The position numbers and the translations under genes are program-made. Shown one piece after another: positions 15,951 to 24,368 of a DNA stretch of 34,059 bases (position 1 is its first letter; each line of letters opens with the position of its first letter). The DNA lies in assembly GCA_040883315.1 (NCBI GenBank), contig JBFLKU010000001.1:1-34059 (forward strand), given 5' to 3'. The stretch is from JAFGUF01 sp040883315. GTDB taxonomy: Bacteria; Bacillota; Clostridia; Christensenellales; UMGS416. Under the pieces are notes generated by a model. It saw only the letters and a list, made by a program, of their open reading frames with translations. It searched no databases and was not told where the DNA came from.

Positions 15951-16991
15951 TTAAAAACATCTTCCCTTTTCTTCTTTTATACATTTGCCGTTTCTTTTCA
16001 GGCAATGGTAGCAAATTTCATTATTAAAATATTCTTCGCTTTGATATTCTCTAAAATTCATAACTGTTGTATCTGCAATGTTCGCCAATGCTTCATTTGT
16101 CAAAAATGCTTGATGAGATGTAATTAAAACATTGGGAAAAGTCAGCAGTCTGGACAGCACATCATCCGATATTATCTCTTCAGAATAATCTTCAAAGAAA
16201 TAGTTCATCTCCTCTTCATATACATCCAGCGCAGCTCCTCCCAGCTTTTTGCTCTTCAGTCCTTCTATCAGCGCTACCGTATCTATCAATCCGCCTCTTG
16301 AAGTATTCAGAATGATAACGCCCTCTTTCATCATTGCAATAGAATCACTGTTAATCATATGATGGGTTTCATTATTTAATGGGCAGTGAAGAGAAATTAT
16401 GTGGCTCCTTTTGTATAGCTCTTCCAGCCCCACGTATTCCACTCCCAATCCTTCCTTGGGGAATTTATCATATGCAAGTATGTTCATACCGAAGCCTTTG
16501 CATATATCAATGAAAATCTGTCCTATCTTTCCTGTGCCTATCACGCCTATTGATTTGCCTATCAAATCCATTCCACAGAGTCCGTTTATGCTGAAATTAT
16601 TATCCCGCACTCTCGCATATGCTTTGTGCGTTTTTCTATTCAGTGTCAATAGCAATGCCATAGCGTGCTCCGCCACAGCATATGGTGAATATGCAGGCAC
16701 ATTAAAAATGTGTATTTTTTTATATGTATAGTGTATGTCCACATTGTTATATCCGGCACATCGCATCAAAATTGCCCTGATGCCCAAATCATAAAGTATA
16801 TCTATTACTTCTTTGTCTATAGTGTCATTAACAAATGCACACACTGCATCTGCACCCTTCGCCAAAAGTGCTGTATCTGCTGTCAGCTTGCTCTCTAGAA
16901 ATTTATATGTAATATTCTCATGCTCCGCTTTTTCAAACGAAGATATATCATAAGGCTTTGTATCATAAAAAACAATTTTTTTGTTGTTCAT
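15951..16991 (-). CDS. ldhA: D-2-hydroxyacid dehydrogenase, probably D-lactate dehydrogenase
   Basis: This 346-residue enzyme of the D-isomer-specific family has Rossmann motif GTGKIG (152-157) and the catalytic triad R232 (NTSRGG), E261 (YEEEMNYFFED) and H293 (ITSHQAF). The EEEMNYFFED segment and H-Q-A-F (where many relatives have H-Q-A-W/F) point to D-lactate dehydrogenase, which regenerates NAD by reducing pyruvate in fermentation. A related 2-ketoacid reductase of amino-acid fermentation cannot be excluded. The C-terminal tail CYHCLKRNGKC...GRC contains four cysteines (C327, C330, C337, C345) and could bind a metal. It has its own promoter, RBS (AAGGAAGG) and terminator. Confidence 0.85.
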   Translation of the reverse strand: MNNKKIVFYDTKPYDISSFEKAEHENITYKFLESKLTADTALLAKGADAVCAFVNDTIDKEVIDILYDLGIRAILMRCAGYNNVDIHYTYKKIHIFNVPAYSPYAVAEHAMALLLTLNRKTHKAYARVRDNNFSINGLCGMDLIGKSIGVIGTGKIGQIFIDICKGFGMNILAYDKFPKEGLGVEYVGLEELYKRSHIISLHCPLNNETHHMINSDSIAMMKEGVIILNTSRGGLIDTVALIEGLKSKKLGGAALDVYEEEMNYFFEDYSEEIISDDVLSRLLTFPNVLITSHQAFLTNEALANIADTTVMNFREYQSEEYFNNEICYHCLKRNGKCIKEEKGRCF

Positions 16992-17021
16992 TTCACACCT
17001 TCCTTTTGTTTACTCACGTAT

Positions 17022-17049
17022 ATAATACCACAATTTACTTGGATATCAA
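17022..17049 (-). promoter_or_regulatory. Promoter of the hydroxyacid dehydrogenase gene
   Basis: On the minus strand TTGATA (17049-17044), a 16-base spacer and TATTAT (17027-17022) lie 30 bases before the ATG at 16991. Confidence 0.55.
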
Positions 17050-17161
17050 ACAATAATTAGTCGAATTATTAATAAATATTATTATTAAATTTAATATGAC
17101 ACACAGCCGTCATGTTTAGTGTATTAGAATTATGTATATAAAATAAATAAGGAGCAGAAAA

Positions 17162-17788
17162 ATGGATAAGATAGATTTTAAAAAGAAATTCAAGAGCCTT
17201 TACTCTCCGTCCAGCAAACAGCCATCAATAGTGGACGTACCTGCCATGAATTTTGCTGTACTAGAAGGTGTTGGCAATCCTAACAACAGCAAGCTATTTG
17301 CCGATTCTATAGAGGCTCTTTTCGGGTTGTCATATACCATAAGCATGAGCTACAAAGGAGATGCTCTTAAAATACCTAATTTTTGCAGCTATACCGTGCC
17401 TCCACTAGAGGGCATATGGGATTTGGTTAACTATGAGGACTTTAACAAAGATAATTTTAAATGGACAATCGGCATTATGCAGCCGGAATTTGTTACTATT
17501 GATATTTTTGAAAAAGCAAAAGAAATAGCATACGATAAAAAGAAAAATGAACTGATTAAAAATATCGCATTGAAAACAGTAAGCGATGGACTATGCTGCA
17601 CTTTTATGCACATAGGCTCATATGATGACGAAAAAGCCAGCTTTAGCTTAATGGAAGAATACGCAGAAGCGCAAGGATACAAACGAGCAGAAAAAATTCA
17701 CAGAGAAATATACTTAAATGATTTTAGAAAAGTTCCACCAGAAAAGCTGAAAACTGTGTTAAGATTTAAAGTGACAAAACAAAGATAG
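17162..17788 (+). CDS. GyrI-like small-molecule-binding protein
   Basis: This 208-residue protein matches GyrI-like proteins. The MNFAVLEGVGNPN start (29-41) and the later CTFMHIGSYDDE (140-151), where the family has a conserved HxGpY-like turn, are typical of the SHV/GyrI fold. These stand-alone domains bind hydrophobic small molecules, and some hydrolyse cyclopropanoids or reactive compounds. A specific role cannot be given. AAGGAG precedes the ATG. The DUF3788 gene follows after 14 bases, so the two form an operon. Confidence 0.8.
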   Translation: MDKIDFKKKFKSLYSPSSKQPSIVDVPAMNFAVLEGVGNPNNSKLFADSIEALFGLSYTISMSYKGDALKIPNFCSYTVPPLEGIWDLVNYEDFNKDNFKWTIGIMQPEFVTIDIFEKAKEIAYDKKKNELIKNIALKTVSDGLCCTFMHIGSYDDEKASFSLMEEYAEAQGYKRAEKIHREIYLNDFRKVPPEKLKTVLRFKVTKQR

Positions 17789-17802
17789 GAATATAAGATA
17801 AA

Positions 17803-18204
17803 ATGAAAGAAAATGCATTTATGGATAAAGGCAGTATGCCAGATGAAAACAGGATGATTGAAGCTTTAGGAAATTGTTATCCTTTTTATTTGAAGCTAAT
17901 GGATTTAGCGAAGGGTTTTGAGACAAAATGGACCTTCTATAAAGGATGGTCGCTAAAGGTATTTAAGAAGAGTAAAGCACTTTTCTATCTCGTCCCATAT
18001 AGTTCTTTTTTCACAGTAAACATGGCAATAAGAGAGAGTGAGCGAGAAAATATGCTAGGCGATGCCGACTTAGCACCTTTTCGCCAAGCTCTGATAGACG
18101 CAAAAAAATACAACGAAGGCTATGCTGTGATAATAGAAGTGTCTGATAATAATTCTTTTAATCTCTGTTATGATTTTGTATCAAAGCTTATATTATTTAG
18201 ATAA
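17803..18204 (+). CDS. DUF3788 family protein
   Basis: This 133-residue soluble protein has the features of DUF3788: KWTFYKGWSLKVFKKSKALFYLVP (about 42-65) with its Trp/Tyr-rich core, and YAVIIEVSDNNSF near the C-terminus. The family is common beside GyrI-like and YdhG/DUF1801-type proteins in anaerobes, and its function is unknown. The ribosome binding site is weak (GGAATATAAG), consistent with translational coupling to the GyrI-like gene just upstream. Confidence 0.75.
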   Translation: MKENAFMDKGSMPDENRMIEALGNCYPFYLKLMDLAKGFETKWTFYKGWSLKVFKKSKALFYLVPYSSFFTVNMAIRESERENMLGDADLAPFRQALIDAKKYNEGYAVIIEVSDNNSFNLCYDFVSKLILFR

Positions 18205-18210
18205 AGTAAA

Positions 18211-18232
18211 GGCGTAAGGAAAACCTTACGCC
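18211..18232. terminator. Hairpin terminator between convergent genes
   Basis: A perfect 9-bp GC-rich stem (18211-18219 with 18224-18232) has an AAAA loop. It sits between the DUF3788 stop and the pirin stop. The T-tracts on both sides are imperfect, but the hairpin probably serves both strands. Confidence 0.75.
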
Positions 18233-18238
18233 ATCGTT

Positions 18239-19063
18239 CTATTTGATAAATGTGCCTTCCTGCAAGTCTTTGAATGCCTGCACCAGCTCTTCATGTGTAT
18301 TCATTACAATTGGTCCATTCCACGCAATAGGCTCTTTCAGCGGAATTCCCTCTGCAAAGATAAACTCCAGCTTCGTTCCCTTGTCTGCCTTTATCTCCAG
18401 CTCACCCTCAGCCAAAGTATACGCAGTCACTTTTTCTACTTTTTCTCCATCAGCTTTGCCTGAGCCTTCAAACACAAATATAAATCCCTGTCTGCGCTCC
18501 CCTCTTTTCAGAGTTATGGTTTTGCCGCCATCCACTAAAACATGCAGCATAGTCACGCCTAGTCCTTCTTTGTTTATAGGCCCTCTGATTCCCTCATACT
18601 GTCCGCTGATTATTCTGACCTCTGTACCGTCTTTTTTAACAGACTGCATTTCGCCTCTCATAATGTATTGATAGTCAGGCTTTTGCATCTTGTATTTTGC
18701 GTGCATATTCAGCCAGAATTGGAACCCCTTTAATCCTTCTTTGGAAGCTATAGGCATTTCCTGATGATATATTCCGCTTCCGGAGCTCATCCACTGCAGT
18801 TCATCAGCATGAATTATACCCTGATTTCCAATGCTGTCCTCGTGCTCTCCGCTGCCCACCAGAAAGTATGTTATGGTCTCTATACCTCTGTGTGGGTGCC
18901 ATGGGAAGCCCGGCAATTCAACTTCTTCTTCATAGTTGAAATAATCCAGCATCAAAAACGGATCGAATTCCTCTGTCTCGCCATGGCTGAACATTCTGTT
19001 TACCAGCACTCCAGCGCCTTCCATCACCTGCTTAGGCTTGTAACTATTCAATATTTTTGACAT
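18239..19063 (-). CDS. Pirin-family protein
   Basis: This 274-residue bicupin has the complete pirin metal site: HPHRGIET (H56, H58) and GIYHQEMP (H100, E102), with DPFLMLDYF (34-42) as the N-terminal signature. Bacterial pirins have quercetin dioxygenase activity in vitro or bind pyruvate-metabolism enzymes. The in vivo role here is unknown. It lies 73 bases downstream of the YfcC carrier on the same strand with no terminator between, so it may be read from the ocd-yfcC transcript. An AT-rich gap could also hold its own weak promoter. Confidence 0.92.
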   Translation of the reverse strand: MSKILNSYKPKQVMEGAGVLVNRMFSHGETEEFDPFLMLDYFNYEEEVELPGFPWHPHRGIETITYFLVGSGEHEDSIGNQGIIHADELQWMSSGSGIYHQEMPIASKEGLKGFQFWLNMHAKYKMQKPDYQYIMRGEMQSVKKDGTEVRIISGQYEGIRGPINKEGLGVTMLHVLVDGGKTITLKRGERRQGFIFVFEGSGKADGEKVEKVTAYTLAEGELEIKADKGTKLEFIFAEGIPLKEPIAWNGPIVMNTHEELVQAFKDLQEGTFIK

Positions 19064-19136
19064 GTTTTTTTACCTCATATGTTTTCTATATATTCCATGC
19101 TTATAATATAACCAAAATCATAGAATTGAAAACAAA

Positions 19137-20558
19137 TTAAAACGGACCATAGCCGATAAATACTGCGATTTCTAAAAATAGTAGGCTGACAGCCAAAACA
19201 GCCAGTTCTACTTTCCATATCCACTTCATCCACTTTGTGTAGCTAAGCGAAGCAAGACCTAGGCTGATTAGCAAAACCGGATTTGTTGGGAATACTACGT
19301 TGCTGAATCCGTCTCCAAATTGATACGCCAATACGATTACCTGTCTGTTCACTCCTATAATATCTGCTAAAGGAACAATAAGAGGCATAACCAAAAATGC
19401 CTTTGCACTGCCGGAGCCTATCAAAAAATCCATAGCAAATATAACACCGAATAATATGGCAACTGCTGCATATGGATTAGAGCGCTGCACTGCATTTGCC
19501 ACATAATACAATATTGTGTCCATCACCCCTGCACTATTTATAATGTGCTTTATGCTCGCTGCCATCAAAATTAAAATAATTGCCGGTGCTATCTCCAGTG
19601 CACCATTTAAAAAGCTGCCGAACGTCTTCTTTGCTCCTATTCCCGAAAGAAGCCCCGCACCTACGCCGCCAATCAAAAACATCAATCCGACCAGAGGAAA
19701 TGATACGGCAGATATTGCCTCAACAAATGAGCCAATTATTAAAAGCACCATAGCCAATGCAATTGTCCCTGCAAACCATAATACAGCTTTGTGTATTTTT
19801 TTATCATTTGCATGTGCTTCATATTCCTTCAGTGCATTGCCCGTTGCGGCTAGGCTGTCTTTTTCCGTTCGCTTTGCGTAGCCCCGCAGAAAAGCAAACA
19901 ATATAGCATATACTGCAAAAAATACTATCAGCCTATACCATGCGCCAGAAAAAATAGGCAGCTCTGCGATCTCCTGTGCAACACCAATCGTGAACGGATT
20001 TGAAATAGCTGCAGTAAATCCAAACCCAGCACCCAAAACTATCAGTCCAAGTCCCACTTTCTTATCCCATCCAAAAAGGGTACATAGGGCTATAACTATA
20101 GGAAGAAGAAAAATTACTTCCTCGAACATGCCTATAAATGCACCAAATGCCATGAATATTAGCAGCATCACAGCCATCAGAAGATATTTTTTATCTGAAA
20201 ATTTTATCACTATCTTTCCTATTACAGCATTTAATACATTTGATTTGTTTAGTATATTTATAGACCCGCCAACAAAAAGCAAAAATATAATAATTACAAT
20301 TACGGTAGTTGCGTCATCTCCTGCTAATACCTCAAAGGGTGCTGTAAACCACCTGTATACAGGCAGTACATCTGCATCCTGCGTGTATTGGAATGATGCC
20401 TCGTCTATCATCTCTCTGCCGTCAATTGTCACTCTGCCGTATTCACCAGCAGGTATTACCCTAGTCAGTACGCCTACAAATATCATCAGAACCAGCAAAA
20501 TTACAAATGATATTATAAAGGACTTTATGCCTATACTGGCCGTTTTGTTCTCTGTCAT
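19137..20558 (-). CDS. YfcC-family membrane carrier
   Basis: This 473-residue protein has about twelve membrane segments. Its N-terminus (VLTRVIPAGEYGR, 25-37), GMFEEVIFLLPI, and FLIGSGSAKAFLVMPLIVPL followed by QFGDGFSN match the YfcC/PF03606 (DcuC-like, COG1288) family. Members are proposed carriers for basic amino acids or C4-dicarboxylates. The gene starts 16 bases after the ornithine cyclodeaminase-like gene with a strong AGAGGG site, so the two are co-transcribed. From this I infer uptake or exchange of arginine or ornithine; this is inference, as no substrate residues are known for the family. Confidence 0.85.
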   Translation of the reverse strand: MTENKTASIGIKSFIISFVILLVLMIFVGVLTRVIPAGEYGRVTIDGREMIDEASFQYTQDADVLPVYRWFTAPFEVLAGDDATTVIVIIIFLLFVGGSINILNKSNVLNAVIGKIVIKFSDKKYLLMAVMLLIFMAFGAFIGMFEEVIFLLPIVIALCTLFGWDKKVGLGLIVLGAGFGFTAAISNPFTIGVAQEIAELPIFSGAWYRLIVFFAVYAILFAFLRGYAKRTEKDSLAATGNALKEYEAHANDKKIHKAVLWFAGTIALAMVLLIIGSFVEAISAVSFPLVGLMFLIGGVGAGLLSGIGAKKTFGSFLNGALEIAPAIILILMAASIKHIINSAGVMDTILYYVANAVQRSNPYAAVAILFGVIFAMDFLIGSGSAKAFLVMPLIVPLADIIGVNRQVIVLAYQFGDGFSNVVFPTNPVLLISLGLASLSYTKWMKWIWKVELAVLAVSLLFLEIAVFIGYGPF

Positions 20559-20574
20559 TTTTCCCTCTTTCTGA

Positions 20575-21663
20575 TTAATCTAAAGATTTATCCAACTGCA
20601 CAACAAAATCCTGAACATTGGTAACAAATGTGTTAACCTCCAGTGTTCCTCTGTCACGTAGTTTATTTACCACAAATTCTGATATATCCACCGAATATAT
20701 AAATACATTTCGTACTACTCCATCCAACACGGTGTATGATGGCGTCATGTTTCCTGTTGCTATAGTATGCAGCTGTGTAGCCAGGCATATCAGCGTAGTG
20801 CATTTTCTGGTGTGTTCTCTCATCGCATCCTGTGCTCTATATACGTCTCCATAAACTTCCGGCATTGGCCCGTCGTCTCTTATAGACCCTCCCAAAACAT
20901 ATGGCACATTATTTTTATGGCAGGCATACATTATGCCGCTTTGTATGTTTTCTTTCTGAATAAACTTCTCTATTGATCCGCGGCTTCGCACTTTGTTTAG
21001 TACATCCAGATGATTATAATGCCCCATATAGTAGGACTGCCCTGTATATATATCCTGCCCTAGTGCACTGCTTAGATAGGAGCCTTCCAAGTCGTGTGTA
21101 GCCAATGCATTTCCTGCAAGCAATGCATTTACATAGCCCTTTTCAATTAGTGAGCTGACAGCTGTCTTTGCGTCCTTATCAAATGATACCGCAGGGCCTA
21201 GCACCCACACAATATATCCGTTATTTTCCTTTTCATATCTCAGCAGATTATATAAATCATCATAGTCTTTTGAATATGATGTCTCTCTGCTTTTTCCTTG
21301 GCGAAATGCAAATATCTCTTTCTCGGCTTCCTTTTGCACAAAACCTTTGTCATAAACAAAAATACCTTGGCTGGCATCCTCTGTTCTGCCGATAATCACT
21401 TTGTCTCCAGCTTTTAAATTTCTGAATTCAACTACTGAAACGCTCTCATCATCTCCCACTACAGGCACGCAGTCCATTCTGCTCTGTGTGGGCAGCACCC
21501 ATTTCCCATTTATCTTAAAATACTCAGGATAGATGCTCATAACATGGTAATTTTCCGGTGCAACGCCATCCTTTTGCACAGTTTCCATTTGTGCATTTGG
21601 TGCACCTACAAACATATCTTTTGTGAAATCCGGCGGAGTATATTTTGGAAGTGAAAAGCTCAT
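20575..21663 (-). CDS. Archaeal-type ornithine cyclodeaminase homologue (TIGR00300, LOR/SDH domain)
   Basis: This 362-residue protein carries the TIGR00300/LOR-SDH core. GPAVS is at 156-160, LLAGNALATHDLEG at 181-194, GSIRDDGPMPEV at 259-270 and LATQLHTIATGNMTP at 294-308. Archaeal members (Methanococcus type) convert ornithine to proline and ammonia with a bound NAD, and the same module is the C-terminal domain of the cyanobacterial arginine dihydrolase ArgZ/AgrE. It is unrelated to classic mu-crystallin-type ornithine cyclodeaminase. It begins a minus-strand operon with the YfcC carrier, and an arginase is encoded 1.3 kb away on the other strand, which supports an ornithine-using role. Start chosen from the AGAGGG ribosome binding site. 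Confidence 0.8.
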   Translation of the reverse strand: MSFSLPKYTPPDFTKDMFVGAPNAQMETVQKDGVAPENYHVMSIYPEYFKINGKWVLPTQSRMDCVPVVGDDESVSVVEFRNLKAGDKVIIGRTEDASQGIFVYDKGFVQKEAEKEIFAFRQGKSRETSYSKDYDDLYNLLRYEKENNGYIVWVLGPAVSFDKDAKTAVSSLIEKGYVNALLAGNALATHDLEGSYLSSALGQDIYTGQSYYMGHYNHLDVLNKVRSRGSIEKFIQKENIQSGIMYACHKNNVPYVLGGSIRDDGPMPEVYGDVYRAQDAMREHTRKCTTLICLATQLHTIATGNMTPSYTVLDGVVRNVFIYSVDISEFVVNKLRDRGTLEVNTFVTNVQDFVVQLDKSLD

Positions 21664-21691
21664 AATATCCCTCTTAAATTATATTTTTATT

Positions 21692-21700
21692 ATTATAGCA
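21692..21700 (-). promoter_or_regulatory. Extended -10 promoter of the ornithine cyclodeaminase-like operon
   Basis: On the minus strand TGC-TATAAT (21700-21692) is an extended -10 with a perfect hexamer, 29 bases before the ATG at 21663. The -35 region is poor. Confidence 0.5.
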
Positions 21701-21766
21701 TAGAAAATGTATAGTACAGCACTTTAATAATATTTTTTAGCTTACATTTGATACAATAGCTATAAA

Positions 21767-21795
21767 TTGACATTTAATGAAGCCCTAGGTATAAT
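21767..21795 (+). promoter_or_regulatory. Consensus sigma-A promoter of the SHOCT membrane protein
   Basis: TTGACA (21767-21772), exactly 17 bases, then TATAAT (21790-21795). It is a perfect match to the housekeeping consensus, 27 bases before the ATG at 21822. It diverges from the ocd-like operon promoter. Confidence 0.8.
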
Positions 21796-21821
21796 AATCG
21801 AAGTGAAAAGTGAGGTTGATT

Positions 21822-22895
21822 ATGTGGATTACATATTTAGTGATTTCTACAGTATGCTATGCTGCAGCTAAAGGAGCAGCCAGCGGCTCTGTTAGCAGCT
21901 TTATCGGCTCTTTATTTTTTTGGAGCATACTATGCGGTGCAGGATATTTTTTGTATATCATCAGCCCATACGGAAAAATGATAGAAAAGGTGAAGCCGAA
22001 TATCGAAGAGCAATTTATAGCACATCGCAAGCATATGCATAGCTATTTCAGCAGAAACGCACTGACTATATCCATAGCTTTTCTTGCCATCGGCTTTTCT
22101 TCAAGGCTTTCGTCCTATTACAAAACTGTAGAAAGTGCAAGGTACGTATATGACGGTGATTTCTACGCAATTGTTACTTTTCTTATTGGATTAACAGTTC
22201 TTTTTACTTTTAAGCTAAAATACAAAAATCTAGCCAGAAGCGAAAAAAGAGAAATGGAATATCTGGATGATGAAACAAAGCGCAGATACAAAGAAGAGAT
22301 TGATATCTACTTTATTAATGAGCAAAAAAATCCAATCCTAAAATATATCGAATATTTGGGCGGGTATCCCGAAATATACATCACTAATACATTTATGGCA
22401 TTGAAAATAGACGGCAACAAGCTAAATGCAGTAAGAATATATGATAACTCATTATATTTCAGTATTTTTATCCCCGATATTGTGGATATTCGTCACAATG
22501 CTTTAAATTCTCAAAAAGCTTCTACTTCTTTTTATGATGAAATGAGCTCTAGTATCAAAATGATGTATATCGACTGTGAACCAACAGGCGGCAGTAAATT
22601 TACTCTGCAGTTCAGTACCGGCATGAGAAAAACTCTAGACTTTGAAAATAGAATAATGGATATAAAGTATGACTATCAGGCAGATGATAAAAGCCAAGAA
22701 CATCAAGAATCTGCAGATACAGAAAAAGAAAATATCATAGAAAATATTTCTAACGAAGAAAATATAGAAATTCCAAAATCAGAAAACCTAAGTATAGAAG
22801 AAAGACTTGATAGGCTGAAGTCGCTTTGGGATAAAGAGCTGATAAACGAAGCCGACTATACAAAAAGAAAAGAAGAAATTTTAAAAGAGATTTAG
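21822..22895 (+). CDS. Membrane protein with C-terminal SHOCT domain
   Basis: This protein has 357 residues from the ATG at 21822. A GTG 12 bases upstream is in frame, but the GTGAGG ribosome binding site lies between the two, so the ATG is preferred. Four hydrophobic helices fill the first 130 residues. A soluble beta-rich region (about 165-280) follows, then an acidic, low-complexity linker, and a SHOCT motif at the end (SIEERLDRLKSLWDKELI...ADYTKRKEEILKEI). SHOCT domains are short oligomerisation modules at protein ends. I do not recognise the central domain. Its promoter is a perfect consensus, so the protein may be abundant. It lies directly upstream of the arginase gene. Confidence 0.75.
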   Translation: MWITYLVISTVCYAAAKGAASGSVSSFIGSLFFWSILCGAGYFLYIISPYGKMIEKVKPNIEEQFIAHRKHMHSYFSRNALTISIAFLAIGFSSRLSSYYKTVESARYVYDGDFYAIVTFLIGLTVLFTFKLKYKNLARSEKREMEYLDDETKRRYKEEIDIYFINEQKNPILKYIEYLGGYPEIYITNTFMALKIDGNKLNAVRIYDNSLYFSIFIPDIVDIRHNALNSQKASTSFYDEMSSSIKMMYIDCEPTGGSKFTLQFSTGMRKTLDFENRIMDIKYDYQADDKSQEHQESADTEKENIIENISNEENIEIPKSENLSIEERLDRLKSLWDKELINEADYTKRKEEILKEI

Positions 22896-22898
22896 CCA

Positions 22899-22926
22899 TT
22901 TGCCCCTGTTTCTGATATGATATAAT
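22899..22926 (+). promoter_or_regulatory. Probable promoter of the arginase gene
   Basis: TTTGCC (22899-22904), a 16-base spacer and TATAAT (22921-22926) begin right after the SHOCT gene stop, 40 bases before the arginase ATG. Arginase may therefore be transcribed alone as well as by read-through. Confidence 0.5.
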
Positions 22927-22966
22927 TATATTATATTTATGAAATAAATTTATCAGGGGTCATATT

Positions 22967-23869
22967 ATGAATTTGGATATCATCGGCGTACCAACATATT
23001 ACGGAATAAAGCAAGTAGGCACAGATCTAGCGCCTGCAGTCCTAAGGCACACAGGGCTGCTAAAAGAGCTGCAAATACTCGGACATAGCGTCGCTGACAA
23101 GGGTGACGTGGATGTGCAACATTTAGGCACACATGATGAAATAGGCATTCAGCCTATAAACCATGTTAATCATATGCTATACGGAAAAGTGTTGGAATCA
23201 TTAAAAGGCAGCAGGCTGCCAATAGTACTTGGCGGGGATCATTCCGTTGCAATAGGCTCTGCACTGGCTGCACAATCCTACTATAAAAATATTGGCATAC
23301 TCTGGATAGATGCTCATTCAGACTATAATACCTTTCAAACATCACAAACTGGCAGAATACACGGCATGCCGCTGGCAGCTATCACAGGGATTGGTAAAAA
23401 AGACCTGAGCGTTTTCAAGCCGGAGAACATACCATATGTAGACCCATCCAAATGCGTTGTAATAGCCAACAGAAGCGTAGACGAGCTGGAGCTAAAGCTA
23501 ATAAACGAAAACAAACTGAACGTATTTACCATGGCAGATATTGATGCAATAGGAATAAAGGGCGTTATGGACAAGGCACTGGAGATAGTGAAAAACGGAA
23601 CAGAAGGATATCATCTTTCCTTTGATATGGATGCAGTGACTCCTGAGGAAGCACCGGGAGTCGGCACACCAGTGCGAGGCGGGCTGACATTCCGCGAATC
23701 TCATCTGATAGCTGAAATGATAGCAGAAGATAAAAAACTGCTTTCTATGGATTTTGTGGAATTTAACCCTATGCTGGACATGAAAAACCAAACAGGTCAG
23801 CTTACAATTTCGCTAATTGCTGCTGTGATGGGCAAAAGATTTACTGTGCCCTTAACAAATAGAAGCTAA
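22967..23869 (+). CDS. rocF: Arginase
   Basis: This 300-residue ureohydrolase has the full binuclear manganese site: GGDHS (H92), IDAHSDYNT (D115, H117, D119) and SFDMDAVTP (D220, D222). SQTGRIHGMP (126-135) corresponds to the substrate-binding SSGNxHGMP loop of arginases, and GTPVRGGLTFRE (233-244) is the usual C-terminal signature. The single-domain length and the DYNT plus HGMP pattern favour arginase over agmatinase, so the reaction is arginine to ornithine plus urea. AGGGG lies seven bases before the ATG. A strong terminator follows. With the nearby ornithine cyclodeaminase-like gene it could form an arginine-to-proline route. Confidence 0.9.
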   Translation: MNLDIIGVPTYYGIKQVGTDLAPAVLRHTGLLKELQILGHSVADKGDVDVQHLGTHDEIGIQPINHVNHMLYGKVLESLKGSRLPIVLGGDHSVAIGSALAAQSYYKNIGILWIDAHSDYNTFQTSQTGRIHGMPLAAITGIGKKDLSVFKPENIPYVDPSKCVVIANRSVDELELKLINENKLNVFTMADIDAIGIKGVMDKALEIVKNGTEGYHLSFDMDAVTPEEAPGVGTPVRGGLTFRESHLIAEMIAEDKKLLSMDFVEFNPMLDMKNQTGQLTISLIAAVMGKRFTVPLTNRS

Positions 23870-23901
23870 ACGCAATACAAAAATGAATTTTTTCCTTTTA
23901 T

Positions 23902-23927
23902 GCTCTGCAAAAAATGCAGAGCTTTTT
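23902..23927 (+). terminator. Intrinsic terminator of the arginase gene
   Basis: GCTCTGC (23902-23908) and GCAGAGC (23916-23922) form a perfect 7-bp stem with a 7-base A-rich loop, followed by TTTTT. Confidence 0.85.
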
Positions 23928-23941
23928 AATTTAAAATTTTT

Positions 23942-23968
23942 TTGACGTAGTTTTGAATATATACGACA
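23942..23968 (+). promoter_or_regulatory. Candidate ECF-type promoter of the sigma operon
   Basis: TTGACG (23942-23947) is followed after 15 bases by ACGACA (23963-23968), 47 bases before the first start codon. A CG-containing -10 is unlike the sigma-A promoters in this window and could be read by the ECF sigma encoded just downstream. No consensus for this sigma is known here, so this is tentative. Confidence 0.3.
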
Positions 23969-24015
23969 TCTAAATAATCAGAAGCAATTGCAAATAAGAA
24001 AGAGAGGTGATTTTC

Positions 24016-24333
24016 TTGAGCGAAATCGCAACAAACGAAAAAAACTCCATAAAAGTTGGTTATTTTTCCATGGGGCTGTCCTCCATTCTGGCAGGAGTGC
24101 TGCTGGTACTAAACCAAATGAACTATGAAATTTTCAAAGGCATATACATACTGTGGCCTTCAATGATGATGCTTTTAGGATTGGAAATTATATTTACACA
24201 GCTAATATCTTCACTTAGTAAAGATAAACCATTTTTAAAGCCTGCATGGGGTGTTATAATCATATGTTCATTGCTGGTTGGGTGCTCCCAGTTATGGCTT
24301 ATTTTGCTGAATATCAGTTGTATTAATTGGTAG
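24016..24333 (+). CDS. Small membrane protein of the ECF sigma operon
   Basis: This 105-residue protein has three hydrophobic segments (about 13-33, 41-60 and 77-98), arranged like the LiaI/LiaF-type transmembrane region: SMGLSSILAGVLLVLNQ, then YILWPSMMMLLGLEII. I place the start at the TTG at 24016, because the AGAGAGGTG site ends seven bases before it. A GTG at 24007 is in frame but overlaps that site. It is the first gene of a plus-strand operon with the sigma factor 35 bases downstream. A membrane stress-sensing role is plausible by context only. Confidence 0.65.
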   Translation: MSEIATNEKNSIKVGYFSMGLSSILAGVLLVLNQMNYEIFKGIYILWPSMMMLLGLEIIFTQLISSLSKDKPFLKPAWGVIIICSLLVGCSQLWLILLNISCINW

Positions 24334-24368
24334 AAAAGTGATAAAATAATTTGTGAAAGGAATGCTAG

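Noticed and set aside
21810..21821. GTG start at 21810 for the SHOCT protein
   Set aside because: The ribosome binding site GTGAGG overlaps it and is spaced correctly for the ATG at 21822.
22903..22962. CCCCTG/CAGGGG pairing that could hide the arginase ribosome binding site
   Set aside because: The left arm lies upstream of the predicted -10, so it would be absent from the main arginase transcript. Six pairs at this distance can occur by chance.
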